Position numbers and translations under genes: made by a program
Source of the DNA: Desulfobacterales bacterium
GTDB taxonomy: Bacteria; Desulfobacterota; Desulfobacteria; Desulfobacterales; JAFDDL01
Assembly: GCA_034003325.1 (NCBI GenBank)
Contig: JAVEYW010000016.1
Span: 53,526-117,525, forward strand
Length of the DNA: 64,000 nt
Direction of reading: 5' to 3'
Notes under the pieces: model-generated
Database searches by the model: none
The model's input: the letters and a program-made list of their open reading frames with translations, nothing else
Told to the model about the DNA's origin: nothing
In this document: positions 9,077 to 17,342 of the stretch, in pieces
Layout: each line of letters begins with the position of its first letter
Numbering within the stretch: position 1 is the stretch's first letter

Positions 9077-9907
9077 ATGAGCGCGATCAACGTCATGGTA
9101 AACGGGCTGCCCGGAAACGTCGCTGTCACCGTGGCCAAACACATTCACGCAGATGACCGGCTGAATCTCATCCCTTTTTCTTTGACCGGCCCGGAAATCG
9201 AGTACCCCGAGCATGTCCTTGATGGCGTTATCGTCAAGCTGGTCCGACCGGATATCCGGGAAAAAGAAATCACAACCATCAAAGCCAGGTATCCCGGCCT
9301 CATATCGGTAGACTATACGCATCCCACCGCCGTTAACGATAATGCGGCGTTTTACTGCCGCCACGGGCTTCCCTTTGTGATGGGCACCACCGGCGGCGAC
9401 CGGGCACTGCTGCTCGATACGGTCACCCGGGCGGCGCTTCCCGCAGTAATCGCCCCCAATATGGCAAAGCAGATTGTCGGCCTTCAAGCGATTATGGAAT
9501 ACGCCGCCAGAGAATTCCCGGGGCTTTTTTCCGGCTACTCTCTGGAAGTAAAGGAAAGCCATCAGCAGGGAAAAGCCGACACCAGCGGCACGGCAAAGGC
9601 GATGGTTCAGTATTTTAATAAGATGGGGATTTCCTTTTCAGCCAACGACATTATTATGGAAAGAGATCCGAAGAAGCAAAAAACCGAATGGGGCGTTCCC
9701 GAGGAATATATCAAGGGGCATGCCTGGCACACCTATACCCTCATTTCAAAAGACAAAACCGTCAAATTCGCCTTTACGCACAATGTAAACGGCAGGGACG
9801 TCTATGCGCTGGGCACCGTGGATGCCATCCTTTTCCTGCAACAAAAAATTAAGGCCTGCGCCGCCGGCAAGGTGTACAGTATGATTGACGTGCTCAGGGG
9901 AAAGTAA
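9077..9907 (+). CDS. dapB: 4-hydroxy-tetrahydrodipicolinate reductase (plant-type DapB)
   Basis: NAD(P)H-dependent reductase of the lysine/diaminopimelate pathway, giving tetrahydrodipicolinate for peptidoglycan cross-links. 276 residues. The N-terminal nucleotide-binding turn is NGLPGNVA (9-16), VMGTTGG lies near 100, and the substrate-binding segment ESHQQGKADTSGTA near 157-170 matches the plant-type DapB subfamily, in which the E. coli-like HHxxKxDAPSGTA motif is altered. A purine-rich AAGGGAG sits about 12 bases upstream of the ATG. It lies 23 bases after the MurU-AmgK gene and is likely in the same operon, giving a cell-wall precursor theme. Confidence 0.9.
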   Translation: MSAINVMVNGLPGNVAVTVAKHIHADDRLNLIPFSLTGPEIEYPEHVLDGVIVKLVRPDIREKEITTIKARYPGLISVDYTHPTAVNDNAAFYCRHGLPFVMGTTGGDRALLLDTVTRAALPAVIAPNMAKQIVGLQAIMEYAAREFPGLFSGYSLEVKESHQQGKADTSGTAKAMVQYFNKMGISFSANDIIMERDPKKQKTEWGVPEEYIKGHAWHTYTLISKDKTVKFAFTHNVNGRDVYALGTVDAILFLQQKIKACAAGKVYSMIDVLRGK

Positions 9908-9919
9908 CCGAAAACATGG

Positions 9920-10441
9920 CTATGGCCGTATTCCGAGGGATTTCACATAGGCGATGATCCGCCACCGATCATCCATCATAATGGTCGAGGCCAGCGCGGG
10001 TTGCCTGCCGCCGGGAATGCCGTAACTGATTTCCTTGAACAACACCCCATCGGGCATGCCCTGAACTTTTTCAGATCGGAGATCTCCGGGCAGTGGGGCA
10101 AAACTTTGTCCCACCGTGCCGTTGCCGTCATGGTTTTTCCCATGGCATTGAATGCAATAATGGACATACAATATATTGCCGTTTGCCGCCTCGGCTCCCC
10201 TATCTGCAGGTGCCAAGGGAGACAAGATCTCTTCTCCGTTCATTCGGCGATATTCGGCCTCACCACCCTCCACCGGCACGGACCCCGGCGCCATATAGGA
10301 AATGGCTTCCTCGTGCGGCCGAATAGCGGGCGTCTCCCACATGCGGCCGAAAGGAAAGCGGTTATCGTAGAAAACAAAGAGTTGATAAGCCCCAACCGCA
10401 ACCAAACCCAAAACCAGCATGATCCCGATGGTTTTTTTCAT
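9920..10441 (-). CDS. actE: Alternative complex III monoheme cytochrome c subunit (ActE-like)
   Basis: 173 residues: an N-terminal membrane anchor or uncleaved signal (residues 4-24), the segment FGRMWETPAIRPHE typical of ActE, then a cytochrome c domain with one heme motif, CIQCH (C96, C99, H100). It acts on the periplasmic side as an electron carrier of the quinol:acceptor oxidoreductase. The place where ActE usually has Met in an NMPSY-like segment reads GGRQPAL, so the sixth heme ligand is not obvious; Met residues of IMMDD nearby are candidates. It is the last gene of the operon, directly abutting the 75-aa gene. Its separation from actF/actA by oxidase genes is unusual. Confidence 0.8.
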   Translation of the reverse strand: MKKTIGIMLVLGLVAVGAYQLFVFYDNRFPFGRMWETPAIRPHEEAISYMAPGSVPVEGGEAEYRRMNGEEILSPLAPADRGAEAANGNILYVHYCIQCHGKNHDGNGTVGQSFAPLPGDLRSEKVQGMPDGVLFKEISYGIPGGRQPALASTIMMDDRWRIIAYVKSLGIRP

Positions 10442-10669
10442 TTATTCCCCTTTTTCGCCCCTGATGTGCTGCGAATACGGCAAAGGCTCATAAATAGCAT
10501 AGGGGGATTCACCCGGCACATCCGGCACGGGCCGGTAATCCCATTCGGGCTGGCCCTGGTCACCCACAACAAAAAAAGAAAAAGCCCCCTGGCTCAAAAT
10601 AATCAAAAACAGCAGCAGGATAATAATCCAGTCCGGAAATCCGCTCTTTTTTTCCGAAAGCAAACTCAT
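10442..10669 (-). CDS. Small single-span membrane protein of the respiratory operon
   Basis: 75 residues with one transmembrane helix (about 14-35, rich in Ile/Leu) and a hydrophilic, proline-rich C-terminal tail (VPDVPGESPYAIYEPLPY). No catalytic motif is seen. It is placed between a cbb3-type accessory protein and ActE, with a one-base TAATG overlap upstream and no gap downstream, so it is surely co-translated with the oxidase/ACIII genes. It is probably a small structural subunit of one of these complexes, by position only. Confidence 0.65.
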   Translation of the reverse strand: MSLLSEKKSGFPDWIIILLLFLIILSQGAFSFFVVGDQGQPEWDYRPVPDVPGESPYAIYEPLPYSQHIRGEKGE

Positions 10670-10944
10670 TATATTTTTACTCCCAACAGGCCGTGCAATA
10701 GAATGTAAAAAAAAGCCCAGAGCACCGTCCCGGCGATGATCAGGATCATGGCCAGCGGAAACGGGGCAGCCCGGTCTTCGATGCCTTCCGGATACCGGTA
10801 AAGAATACGGTTTTTTCGGTCCTCGTCCTTCTCTCCTTTAAAATGACCAAACCTTAGCGCCAGGGCAAATACGAGAATAAACAGCAGGGTCGGCAGCAAC
10901 GCCAAAACAAGATGCTGAAAATTGAGAAGTTCGAAAAACCGCAT
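10669..10944 (-). CDS. Two-span membrane protein resembling CcoQ plus the CcoP membrane anchor
   Basis: 91 residues with two transmembrane helices (about 9-30 and 62-86). The segment before the second helix, YPEGIEDRAAPFPLAMILI, resembles the N-terminal anchor of CcoP (FixP_N domain, typically DGIEExDNPLPRWW), but the cytochrome c domains that follow in CcoP are missing. The first helix ending ALRFGHF is CcoQ-like. I infer that it anchors or completes the oxidase whose cytochrome domains are encoded in the 310-aa gene upstream. Overlaps the 75-aa gene by one base. Confidence 0.55.
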   Translation of the reverse strand: MRFFELLNFQHLVLALLPTLLFILVFALALRFGHFKGEKDEDRKNRILYRYPEGIEDRAAPFPLAMILIIAGTVLWAFFYILLHGLLGVKI

Positions 10945-10956
10945 TCACGACTCCTT

Positions 10957-11217
10957 TTATGTTGCGCTCATCAGGGCAAAGATAAGCACCGCGCCGCTGG
11001 AAAGAAGCCCCGCGCCGGCCAGAAAAAAAAGCGCGTATATTTCCAGACGCTTCCATCGTGAAGCCCTTGCCGGTGCCGAGGGCATTCCTTCTTCCAGTGG
11101 AAGAAACCGCGCCCGCTGCTGATCCTGAAACTGCCCGTTTTTTAAGGCCCAGATAAAAACAATCAGGCTTAAGGCAAAACCGACGACGATATACGTGATG
11201 AAATACGGAAAATACAT
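10957..11217 (-). CDS. ccoS: CcoS-like cbb3 oxidase assembly protein
   Basis: 86 residues. The first transmembrane segment followed by FIWALKNGQFQDQQRARFLPLEE is close to the CcoS signature (helix, then W-x3-G-Q-F-D-D and a short charged tail), a small protein needed for cofactor insertion into cbb3 oxidases. Unlike ordinary CcoS (about 50-70 residues) there is a second transmembrane helix at about residues 60-82. It lies 10 bases after the cytochrome c subunit gene and its position inside the oxidase operon supports the assignment. Confidence 0.65.
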   Translation of the reverse strand: MYFPYFITYIVVGFALSLIVFIWALKNGQFQDQQRARFLPLEEGMPSAPARASRWKRLEIYALFFLAGAGLLSSGAVLIFALMSAT

Positions 11218-11226
11218 TCGATCCTT

Positions 11227-12159
11227 CTATGGTTCATACGCCGCATCGATACCGCGAGGCTTGGAGTTGGCATCGCTCCGGTCGATAAAATAAACCGCCA
11301 CGAAATTACCCACATCCCAAATTTTTTCGGACTCTAGCTCCCGCTTGAAATAGGGCATGGCCGTTCCGGTGATGCCGTTCATAATTTGGTAATACAAAAT
11401 GCCGCCTGAAATTTCACGATTTTTAAGCAGCGTGAAATTAAAGGGCGGTGGATAAAGATAAGGCTGGGCCGGGCCCATGCCATCTCCGATGGGGCTGTGG
11501 CACCCCATGCAGTTGTCCTGGTATATTTTATGCCCCCTGGCCAAACCGGCTGAACTGGTGGGATAGGGATTGGGAATATCCCGCCACCCTTGCGGAATAT
11601 GGGTATTCAGCCAGGCCACGTTCGCATCGGGTCCCGCCTCATAGGCATCCACGCTTTTTTTCTTCCATTCCAACTGCCGCGTCACGCGATGATCTGCGTC
11701 CTTATAGCCCAGGCTTTGCACATAAGCAGTCAGCAGGTTGATTTTCTTCAGGCCCAACGGCGCAAAAGCCGGCATGATCGAAAGCGGGCGGGTATTTCTG
11801 GGGTTCATGAAATGCGCGACATGCCAGTCATCCGGATGCTCGCCCCCTTCCTGGCTTAAGTCCGGCCCGGTCCGGGCGGAGCCCAAAAGAATCGGCTGAT
11901 CCAGCACGTAGTCGCCCGCCTGCGCGATCCGCTCCGCGCCAAGCCCCCAGTCGATCGTACGAATCGACTGGCTGTGACAATAAACGCATCCATTTTCAAT
12001 ATAAAGGAGGCGCCCCTTTTGCTCGTCGCTCGTCCGCACCCGAAAAATATCGGACGGTAAATCATTTCGCGTAGCATAGGGCAGCACCACCGCAATCAAC
12101 ACCACCGCCGCCAGAATGATCAGTGAACCGAACACAACGGATTTTGCGGTCATTTTCAT
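11227..12159 (-). CDS. ccoO: Diheme cytochrome c oxidase subunit (CcoO with an added CcoP-like heme domain)
   Basis: 310 residues. An N-terminal membrane anchor (8-28) is followed by a CcoO/FixO domain with heme motif CVYCHSQ (C58, C61, H62) and the FixO block SARTGPDLS (95-102). From about residue 205 a second cytochrome c domain carries CMGCH (C217, C220, H221), like a CcoP module. In ordinary cbb3 oxidases CcoO is monoheme and CcoP is a separate diheme protein, so this looks like a fusion giving one diheme subunit. It passes electrons to the CcoN heme. ATGA overlap with ccoN upstream. Confidence 0.85.
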   Translation of the reverse strand: MKMTAKSVVFGSLIILAAVVLIAVVLPYATRNDLPSDIFRVRTSDEQKGRLLYIENGCVYCHSQSIRTIDWGLGAERIAQAGDYVLDQPILLGSARTGPDLSQEGGEHPDDWHVAHFMNPRNTRPLSIMPAFAPLGLKKINLLTAYVQSLGYKDADHRVTRQLEWKKKSVDAYEAGPDANVAWLNTHIPQGWRDIPNPYPTSSAGLARGHKIYQDNCMGCHSPIGDGMGPAQPYLYPPPFNFTLLKNREISGGILYYQIMNGITGTAMPYFKRELESEKIWDVGNFVAVYFIDRSDANSKPRGIDAAYEP

Positions 12160-13535
12160 CGGGAAACCTCACCGGGTCGAATGACAATGGAGCAGACGAC
12201 ATTATAGAGACCCACCAGCGCGCTCACAAAAAGGATCAGCCCCAAAGAGGCACGCAGGACATAATACATATGAATCTCGGCCAACACCCGGTACACGGTC
12301 TCGCCATTGATCCAGGCCTCACCCTGAATCAGTCCCGCGATGGTAAGCACCACGGTAAATCCGACCACGCCGATCAGCACCAGCCAATATTGCAAATCCG
12401 CCAGAAAGCGGCTGAACAGGGGACGGCCTGTGATTTTCGGCAGCACATAATACATACCGCCCAGGGCGATCATGCCGGCAAAGCCCAGCACGCCGATATG
12501 CGCGTGCGCGATGACCCAGTTATTGAAATGGGTCACCCGTTGCACCTGGGGCAGCGCCATCATCGATCCTTGAATGCTGACAAAAAAATACATGATCGTT
12601 CCGGTAAACGCAAATTTGGCGCCGATATCCGCATGAATCTCGCCGAGCTTTCCCTTTGCCGTAAACCAGATATTCAGCAAAAACGCCATAACCGGAATCA
12701 CCATGGCGATACTGTCCACAATAGAAATGACCTTGAGCCAGGTCGGCACCGGAACTTGCAGCAAATGGTGGGTGCCGATATGCGTATAGATCACCAGCAG
12801 GGACCAGAACCCCAGCAGCGACAAAGTATGGCTGTAAAGGGGGGCACGACACGCCCGGGGAATAACGTAATACACCACGCCGGCACTTAAGGGCGTCAAC
12901 AGCAGGCCAAAGATATTATGCCCGTAAAACCATAAGAGAATGGCATCCGGAATGCCCGCCAGCGCACCGGTGTGAGGCTGCCAGATCACATTACCGAGCG
13001 CGTAGGTAACGACTGTTAAAATAACACCCGCACAAACATACCAGACGGACACGTAGAGCAGCGGTTCGGTCCGCTGCTTGACCGTCATGATCAAATTAAA
13101 GAAGACCAGCCCGAAAGCGGCCACCACCAGAATATCCAGCGGCCAGATCAACTCGGCATATTCGCGGCCCTGCGTATACCCGGCGGACAGGGAAACCACC
13201 ACGCCCACCAGCAGAATATTCCAGGCCACGACCGTGACGACACCCAAAGAATCACTATAAATTTGAGTCCGCAGCAGTTTCGGCAGGTAATAAAAAGCGG
13301 CCCCCAAGAGACCCGGCGTGACAAACCCGAACAGCACGATATTGATGTGAATGGGCCGAATCCGGCCAAAGGACAACCACACCAGGTGTTTGGTCAGATC
13401 CGGCGCAATGAGTGCCATGGCGCCCAAAAGCCCCATCAAGGTACCGACGCACATCCACACCGCCGAAGTAAGAATAAACCCCAGGGCCGTTCGGTGCGCT
13501 TCAGGCAAGGGATTCGAAGAGATGACTGCGTTCAT
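12156..13535 (-). CDS. ccoN: cbb3-type cytochrome c oxidase catalytic subunit I (CcoN-like)
   Basis: 459 residues with about 12 transmembrane helices. Heme-copper oxidase ligands are recognisable: IRPIHINIVLFGF (low-spin heme His), FYGHNIFGLLL (CuB His, of the YGHN type used by C-family oxidases), IYTHIGTHHLL (CuB His pair and the helix-VII Tyr) and IAHAHIGVLGF (high-spin and low-spin heme His). It reduces O2 to water in the inner membrane. It follows actA by 27 bases and overlaps the cytochrome c subunit gene by ATGA. The YGHN and IxTHIGTHH forms point to a cbb3/C-type rather than A-type oxidase; a nitric oxide reductase is less likely because the second subunit is CcoO-like. Confidence 0.9.
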   Translation of the reverse strand: MNAVISSNPLPEAHRTALGFILTSAVWMCVGTLMGLLGAMALIAPDLTKHLVWLSFGRIRPIHINIVLFGFVTPGLLGAAFYYLPKLLRTQIYSDSLGVVTVVAWNILLVGVVVSLSAGYTQGREYAELIWPLDILVVAAFGLVFFNLIMTVKQRTEPLLYVSVWYVCAGVILTVVTYALGNVIWQPHTGALAGIPDAILLWFYGHNIFGLLLTPLSAGVVYYVIPRACRAPLYSHTLSLLGFWSLLVIYTHIGTHHLLQVPVPTWLKVISIVDSIAMVIPVMAFLLNIWFTAKGKLGEIHADIGAKFAFTGTIMYFFVSIQGSMMALPQVQRVTHFNNWVIAHAHIGVLGFAGMIALGGMYYVLPKITGRPLFSRFLADLQYWLVLIGVVGFTVVLTIAGLIQGEAWINGETVYRVLAEIHMYYVLRASLGLILFVSALVGLYNVVCSIVIRPGEVSR

Positions 13536-13562
13536 TGGGTTCCTTGGGTTTTTTAAGTTTCC

Positions 13563-14111
13563 TTAACTGTGACACGCCAACCAGCAATCCACGTTGGCCT
13601 TTTTCTCCCGATGGCACTCCAGGCAAAAGCCCATCTCAAAGCGATTGGACGGCAACCGGTCCACCGTTTCCACCAGCCCGTGGCAGGACTGACAGTCAAT
13701 CTCCTTTTTAATGTGCCGCTCGTGATTAAACAGCACATGCTCGGACAAGTAATTGACTTTCAGCCAGGGCGTGGGCATGCCGGCATTGAAATACCGATGC
13801 TCCTTTTGAATCTCAGGATGATTGGCAATGATGTAATTGTGGCAAAACAGACATTTTTCCACCGGCGGCAGACCGGGATGCACGGACCGGTTCACATAGG
13901 GATGGCAAAACCGGCAATCGATCTGTTTCACGCCGGCATGCACCCGATGGCTGAACGCAATGGGCTGCTTGGGTCCGAGTCGGCCGGCATAGGGCGTATA
14001 AAAGAGAAACAAAAAAGAGAGCACGAGAAAACAACAAGCCGCCATGAGGATCAGCAACCACTTGTTGACGCCGATAAATCGCCGGGTATTGGAAATAAAG
14101 GAAAACGGCAT
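13563..14111 (-). CDS. actA: Alternative complex III multiheme cytochrome c subunit (ActA-like)
   Basis: 182 residues: a membrane anchor (18-38), then four CXXCH heme motifs (CRFCH 66-70, CLFCH 87-91, CQSCH 140-144, CLECH 163-167) and at the very C-terminus CWLACH (176-181), a CX3CH that could bind a fifth heme, matching the pentaheme count known for ActA. The conserved blocks FSHRVHAG and FNHERHI provide distal His ligands. ATG at 14111 is chosen over an upstream TTG because AGGAGG lies at good spacing and the ATG overlaps the actF TGA by one base. Acts on the periplasmic face. Confidence 0.88.
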   Translation of the reverse strand: MPFSFISNTRRFIGVNKWLLILMAACCFLVLSFLFLFYTPYAGRLGPKQPIAFSHRVHAGVKQIDCRFCHPYVNRSVHPGLPPVEKCLFCHNYIIANHPEIQKEHRYFNAGMPTPWLKVNYLSEHVLFNHERHIKKEIDCQSCHGLVETVDRLPSNRFEMGFCLECHREKKANVDCWLACHS

Positions 14112-15295
14112 CAATGCGCCTCCTGATGCACCCCGGGGGCCTTCTTAAAAAGAACCAATTCCGGAAACCGATTGAGAAAACGGGTTACGGCCCCCGTCAT
14201 CAGCCCCAAAAACCCCAGGGAAATAAGCACATCGCTCACCCCCAGCGGCAGCACCGCCGCATGGGGGAAAAGGGCCGGCCCCACCAGCAGCAGGTGCTCC
14301 AGCCAGATGCCCACCAAAATAACACTGCACAACACGCTCATGGCCACCGGTCGAGTTTTTATTTTTTTGTTCAACAGAATACAAAACGGCAGTACAAACG
14401 ATATGATAAATACGGCCCAAGCCAGCGGCTGCCAGGGCGTCACCATGGTCCGCGCAATGACATAACCACTTTCCTCGGGAATATTGCCGTACCAGATCAC
14501 GACCAATTGGCAATAGAAAAAGTCCGCCCACACCAGGCAAAAGCCGAAGAACAGCTTTCCCACGTCATGAAAATGCGCGGGCAGCAGCGCGACGGGACGA
14601 TTCGCCTTTTGCTGCACGATAGCGGCCAAGATGATCAGGCCGGCCAGGCCGACATAAAACGCCTTTATAAAGGTATACGCGCCAAACAGGGTGGAATACC
14701 AGTGGGGATCCAGACTCATGACCAGATCAAAGCCGATCAGCGATAATACCAAAGCAAAGGAGATGATATACAGCACGGCGAAAAGGGTTTTCCGGGATGT
14801 ACGGCTCACGCCGGCGCCGGAAGCCGCTTCATCTCGCTTTCCCTTCAGTGAGCAGAAGAGATACGCCAGTCCGATCCCGTATAAGAGTATAAGCCCCACC
14901 GCATTCCGCGTCATCAGAAAAGGCAGGTTCAGCCAGACCTCTTTTCCGTGCAAATCCGCGTGCATCCAGGGGAACACATGCTTTGCGCCGAACGCCAGTA
15001 TCAGAAACAACAGAAACGAGACCGGGAAAAACCCGGCAAAGGCTTCGGCCAAACCGGCCATGGGGCCGCTCCAGCGGGCGCGGGTCACATGCATCAGCGC
15101 GGAAAATAAAAAAGCGCCCTGAGAAATCGCTGACCAGAGGAGAAAATTAATCAGATAGGCTTGCCAGGCCCGCTCCGGATGCGGGCCGGCGGCCTGAATC
15201 AAAAATGCAATTCCTCCCAGGACCGCCAGCAAGGCCGATACAAACCACACCGGCCGGAAGTGAATCACGGGCATGCCGGAAACATCAGGTGTCAT
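14111..15295 (-). CDS. actF: Alternative complex III NrfD-like membrane subunit (ActF/ActC2)
   Basis: 394 residues with about 10 transmembrane helices and no cofactor motifs, similar in layout to the NrfD/PsrC-like ActC subunit encoded two genes upstream. The order B-C-D-F makes it the second such subunit, ActF. The helix segment WQAYLINFLLWSAISQGAFLFSALMHVTRARW parallels the ActC segment of the same place, consistent with ActC/ActF paralogy. The ATG at 15295 is preferred over a start 37 codons upstream, because the longer form would extend deep into actD and the extra N-terminus is arginine-rich and non-membranous. Overlaps actD by 11 bases. Confidence 0.85.
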   Translation of the reverse strand: MTPDVSGMPVIHFRPVWFVSALLAVLGGIAFLIQAAGPHPERAWQAYLINFLLWSAISQGAFLFSALMHVTRARWSGPMAGLAEAFAGFFPVSFLLFLILAFGAKHVFPWMHADLHGKEVWLNLPFLMTRNAVGLILLYGIGLAYLFCSLKGKRDEAASGAGVSRTSRKTLFAVLYIISFALVLSLIGFDLVMSLDPHWYSTLFGAYTFIKAFYVGLAGLIILAAIVQQKANRPVALLPAHFHDVGKLFFGFCLVWADFFYCQLVVIWYGNIPEESGYVIARTMVTPWQPLAWAVFIISFVLPFCILLNKKIKTRPVAMSVLCSVILVGIWLEHLLLVGPALFPHAAVLPLGVSDVLISLGFLGLMTGAVTRFLNRFPELVLFKKAPGVHQEAH

Positions 15296-15794
15296 AACAC
15301 CTCGCTTCGCCGCCGTTTTGCTCCACAAAGGCCAACAGCGCCTCCTGCGCACCGGGCTCGCAGGAAGCCAGCAATCCATAATGGGCGCCGGATAAGCGCT
15401 CATCATAGTGGGTTAATGCCCCGCGCGCCGGCAAACGGGCCTGCGTCATCATGCCGATGATGTTGCCGAATACGGCAAAAAGCACCGTAAATTCGAACCC
15501 GACGATAAAAAACGGCACCAGGGCCACGACCGGCTTTCCGCCCACCAGCAGGTTCCAGCGCGTCGCCGTAAAGGCGGCCAGCAGAAATCCGACAAAAAAG
15601 CCGATGATGCCCCCGGCCAGGGTGAAATAGCCCACCGCGCTTTTTTTCAGTTTCAGGGCTGCTGCGATTTTTTCACTGGGTATCGGTGAATGCACACGGT
15701 CGATTCGCCAAGGCAGGGTTGCCATGGCCCGAATGGCTTCAGCGGCCCGGGCGTCGTCCTTAAAAAGCCCCATGACATATTTTCTATCCGCCAT
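15285..15794 (-). CDS. actD: Alternative complex III DUF3341 subunit (ActD)
   Basis: 169 residues. DUF3341 family: an N-terminal ferredoxin-like region (YVMGLFKDDARAAEAIRAM), two transmembrane helices (about 58-80 and 95-120) and a C-terminal small domain (LPARGALTHYDERLSGAHYGLL). ActD holds two membrane helices in complex III structures and lacks cofactors. The ATG at 15794 has GGAGG six bases upstream; longer upstream frames run inside actC and are not used. It overlaps actC by 11 bases and actF by 11 bases, showing tight coupling. Confidence 0.87.
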   Translation of the reverse strand: MADRKYVMGLFKDDARAAEAIRAMATLPWRIDRVHSPIPSEKIAAALKLKKSAVGYFTLAGGIIGFFVGFLLAAFTATRWNLLVGGKPVVALVPFFIVGFEFTVLFAVFGNIIGMMTQARLPARGALTHYDERLSGAHYGLLASCEPGAQEALLAFVEQNGGEARCYDT

Positions 15795-17109
15795 GTGTGC
15801 CTCCCTGATGCACCATCTCTTTGAGTTCCGTTGTGGACATGGACGGCATGTGTTTGACAAACAGGATAAAGAGCATGAAAAAAAGGCTGAAACTGCCCAG
15901 CATGATACCGATTTCAATCCATGTCGGCGCATAATGCCCCCAGGCATGGGGAATAAAATCATGCGCCACGCTGGTGATGATAATAACAAATCGCTCAAAC
16001 CACATGCCGATATTGATCAAAATGGAAATGCCGAACAACCACCCCAAATGGGTTCGGATTTTTTTGAAGAAAAAGAGAAGCGGAACGACGGCATTGCACA
16101 CGAACATGATCCAAAACCCAACCCGATAGGCACCGGTGGCCCGGTAGGTAAAGATGGCGGCCTCCATGTCGTTGTGACTGTACCAGGCGATGAAAAACTC
16201 GGTGGAATAGGCAAACCCCACGATCAAGCCGGTCAGAATAATGGTCTTGGCCACGTTTTCCAATACCTGCAGGCTGATAAAGCGTTCATAGCGAAAGATT
16301 TGGCGAAGCGGAATCATGAGGGTAATCACCATGGCAAGACCGGAGTGAATGGCGCCCGCGACAAAATACGGCGCAAAAATGGTCGTATGCCAGCCGGGCA
16401 CCACGCCCAGGGCAAAATCCCAGGAGACCACGGAGTGCACCGAGATTACGAGCGGCGTCGCAAGGGCCGCGAAAAAAAGATAGGCCCTGGCATAATGGCG
16501 CCAGTGCTCGTGGCTGCCGGTCCAGCCCAGGGCAAGGATGCCATATATCTTTTTCCGCGTCCCCTGAGCCCGGTCCCGCACCGTGGCCAGATCGGGCAGC
16601 ATGCCCGTGTACCAGAAAAGGGAACTGACAGTCAGATAGGTACTGATCGCCACCACGTCGAACATGAGGGGGGATTGAAAGTTGGGCCACAGGGTCCGTT
16701 GGGTCGGAACGGGCAGCATGTAATAAACCATCCATACCCGGCCCAGATGAATAAAGGGGAAAAGTCCTGCCGTGCAGACGGCGAACACGGTCATGGTTTC
16801 CGCAGCCCGCGCAATCGGGTTTCGCCAACCGGCCCGAAAGAGATGCAAAATCGCTGAAATCAGCGTCCCCGAATGCGCAATTCCAACCCAAAACACGAAA
16901 TTGATCAGGTAGGTCCCCCAGGCCACCGGGTTGTTCTGGCCCCCAACGCCGATCCCTACGAAAATCTGATACGCCCAGCAGGCGCCGCCCAGTAAAACAC
17001 CTCCGAACAACGCCGCCACGATCAGCCAGTACCCCCGGGTCGGCGGCTGCAAGGTATCGAGCACGGTCTGATCGATCTCGTCAAATGTGATTACAGCCTC
17101 ATCCGTCAT
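15784..17109 (-). CDS. actC: Alternative complex III quinol-oxidising NrfD-like subunit (ActC)
   Basis: 441 residues, about 10 transmembrane helices, PsrC/NrfD family. In alternative complex III ActC forms, with ActF, the membrane core and contains the quinol site; no heme or metal motif is present, as expected. The soluble N-terminus (residues 1-28) precedes the first helix WLIVAALFGGVLLGG. AAGGTGAT upstream of the ATG is a good ribosome site. It is separated from actB by 228 bases that hold inverted hexamer repeats, the only long gap within the operon. Confidence 0.9.
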   Translation of the reverse strand: MTDEAVITFDEIDQTVLDTLQPPTRGYWLIVAALFGGVLLGGACWAYQIFVGIGVGGQNNPVAWGTYLINFVFWVGIAHSGTLISAILHLFRAGWRNPIARAAETMTVFAVCTAGLFPFIHLGRVWMVYYMLPVPTQRTLWPNFQSPLMFDVVAISTYLTVSSLFWYTGMLPDLATVRDRAQGTRKKIYGILALGWTGSHEHWRHYARAYLFFAALATPLVISVHSVVSWDFALGVVPGWHTTIFAPYFVAGAIHSGLAMVITLMIPLRQIFRYERFISLQVLENVAKTIILTGLIVGFAYSTEFFIAWYSHNDMEAAIFTYRATGAYRVGFWIMFVCNAVVPLLFFFKKIRTHLGWLFGISILINIGMWFERFVIIITSVAHDFIPHAWGHYAPTWIEIGIMLGSFSLFFMLFILFVKHMPSMSTTELKEMVHQGGTHGG

Positions 17110-17137
17110 TGATCACCTTATGCAAGGTCCGCTTTAT

Positions 17138-17342
17138 CGTGAACGTGAACGTACACGTGCTCGTGAACGTGAACGGTTCTTAACATCAACGCGCTCTCTT
17201 TCGAGATAGAACCATATGCTTCAACAAATCTTCGCCGCCATCATCCAAAAAAATCAAAAGTTCATTCCGCGGTCCAGTACACAGACCTCTTTCGTGCACG
17301 TGCACGTGCACGTGTACGTGTACGTGTACGTTTACGTTCACG
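17138..17342. repeat. Two facing tracts of ACGTGN hexamer repeats between actB and actC
   Basis: Tract one (17138-17175) and tract two (17293-17342) are built of hexamers such as ACGTGA, ACGTGC and ACGTGT and are inverted relative to one another. In the minus-strand transcript the first 21 bases of the upstream tract pair with the last 21 bases of the downstream tract with one mismatch, enclosing about 120 nt. The actB stop codon (17338-17340) lies inside tract two. The actC ribosome site lies just beyond the stem, so the structure could tune actB/actC stoichiometry or protect mRNA ends. Confidence 0.75.

Noticed and set aside
12123..12890. Plus-strand frame of 255 codons opposite ccoN
   Set aside because: Antisense to a complete heme-copper oxidase subunit; the composition is typical of a shadow.
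15724..16857. Long plus-strand frame (377 codons) opposite actC
   Set aside because: Antisense to a clear NrfD-like gene; composition rich in His, Gly, Arg and no domain recognised. Shadow of the membrane gene codon pattern.
17138..17342. CRISPR array
   Set aside because: The repeats are six-base units in facing tracts with no unique spacers of regular length.
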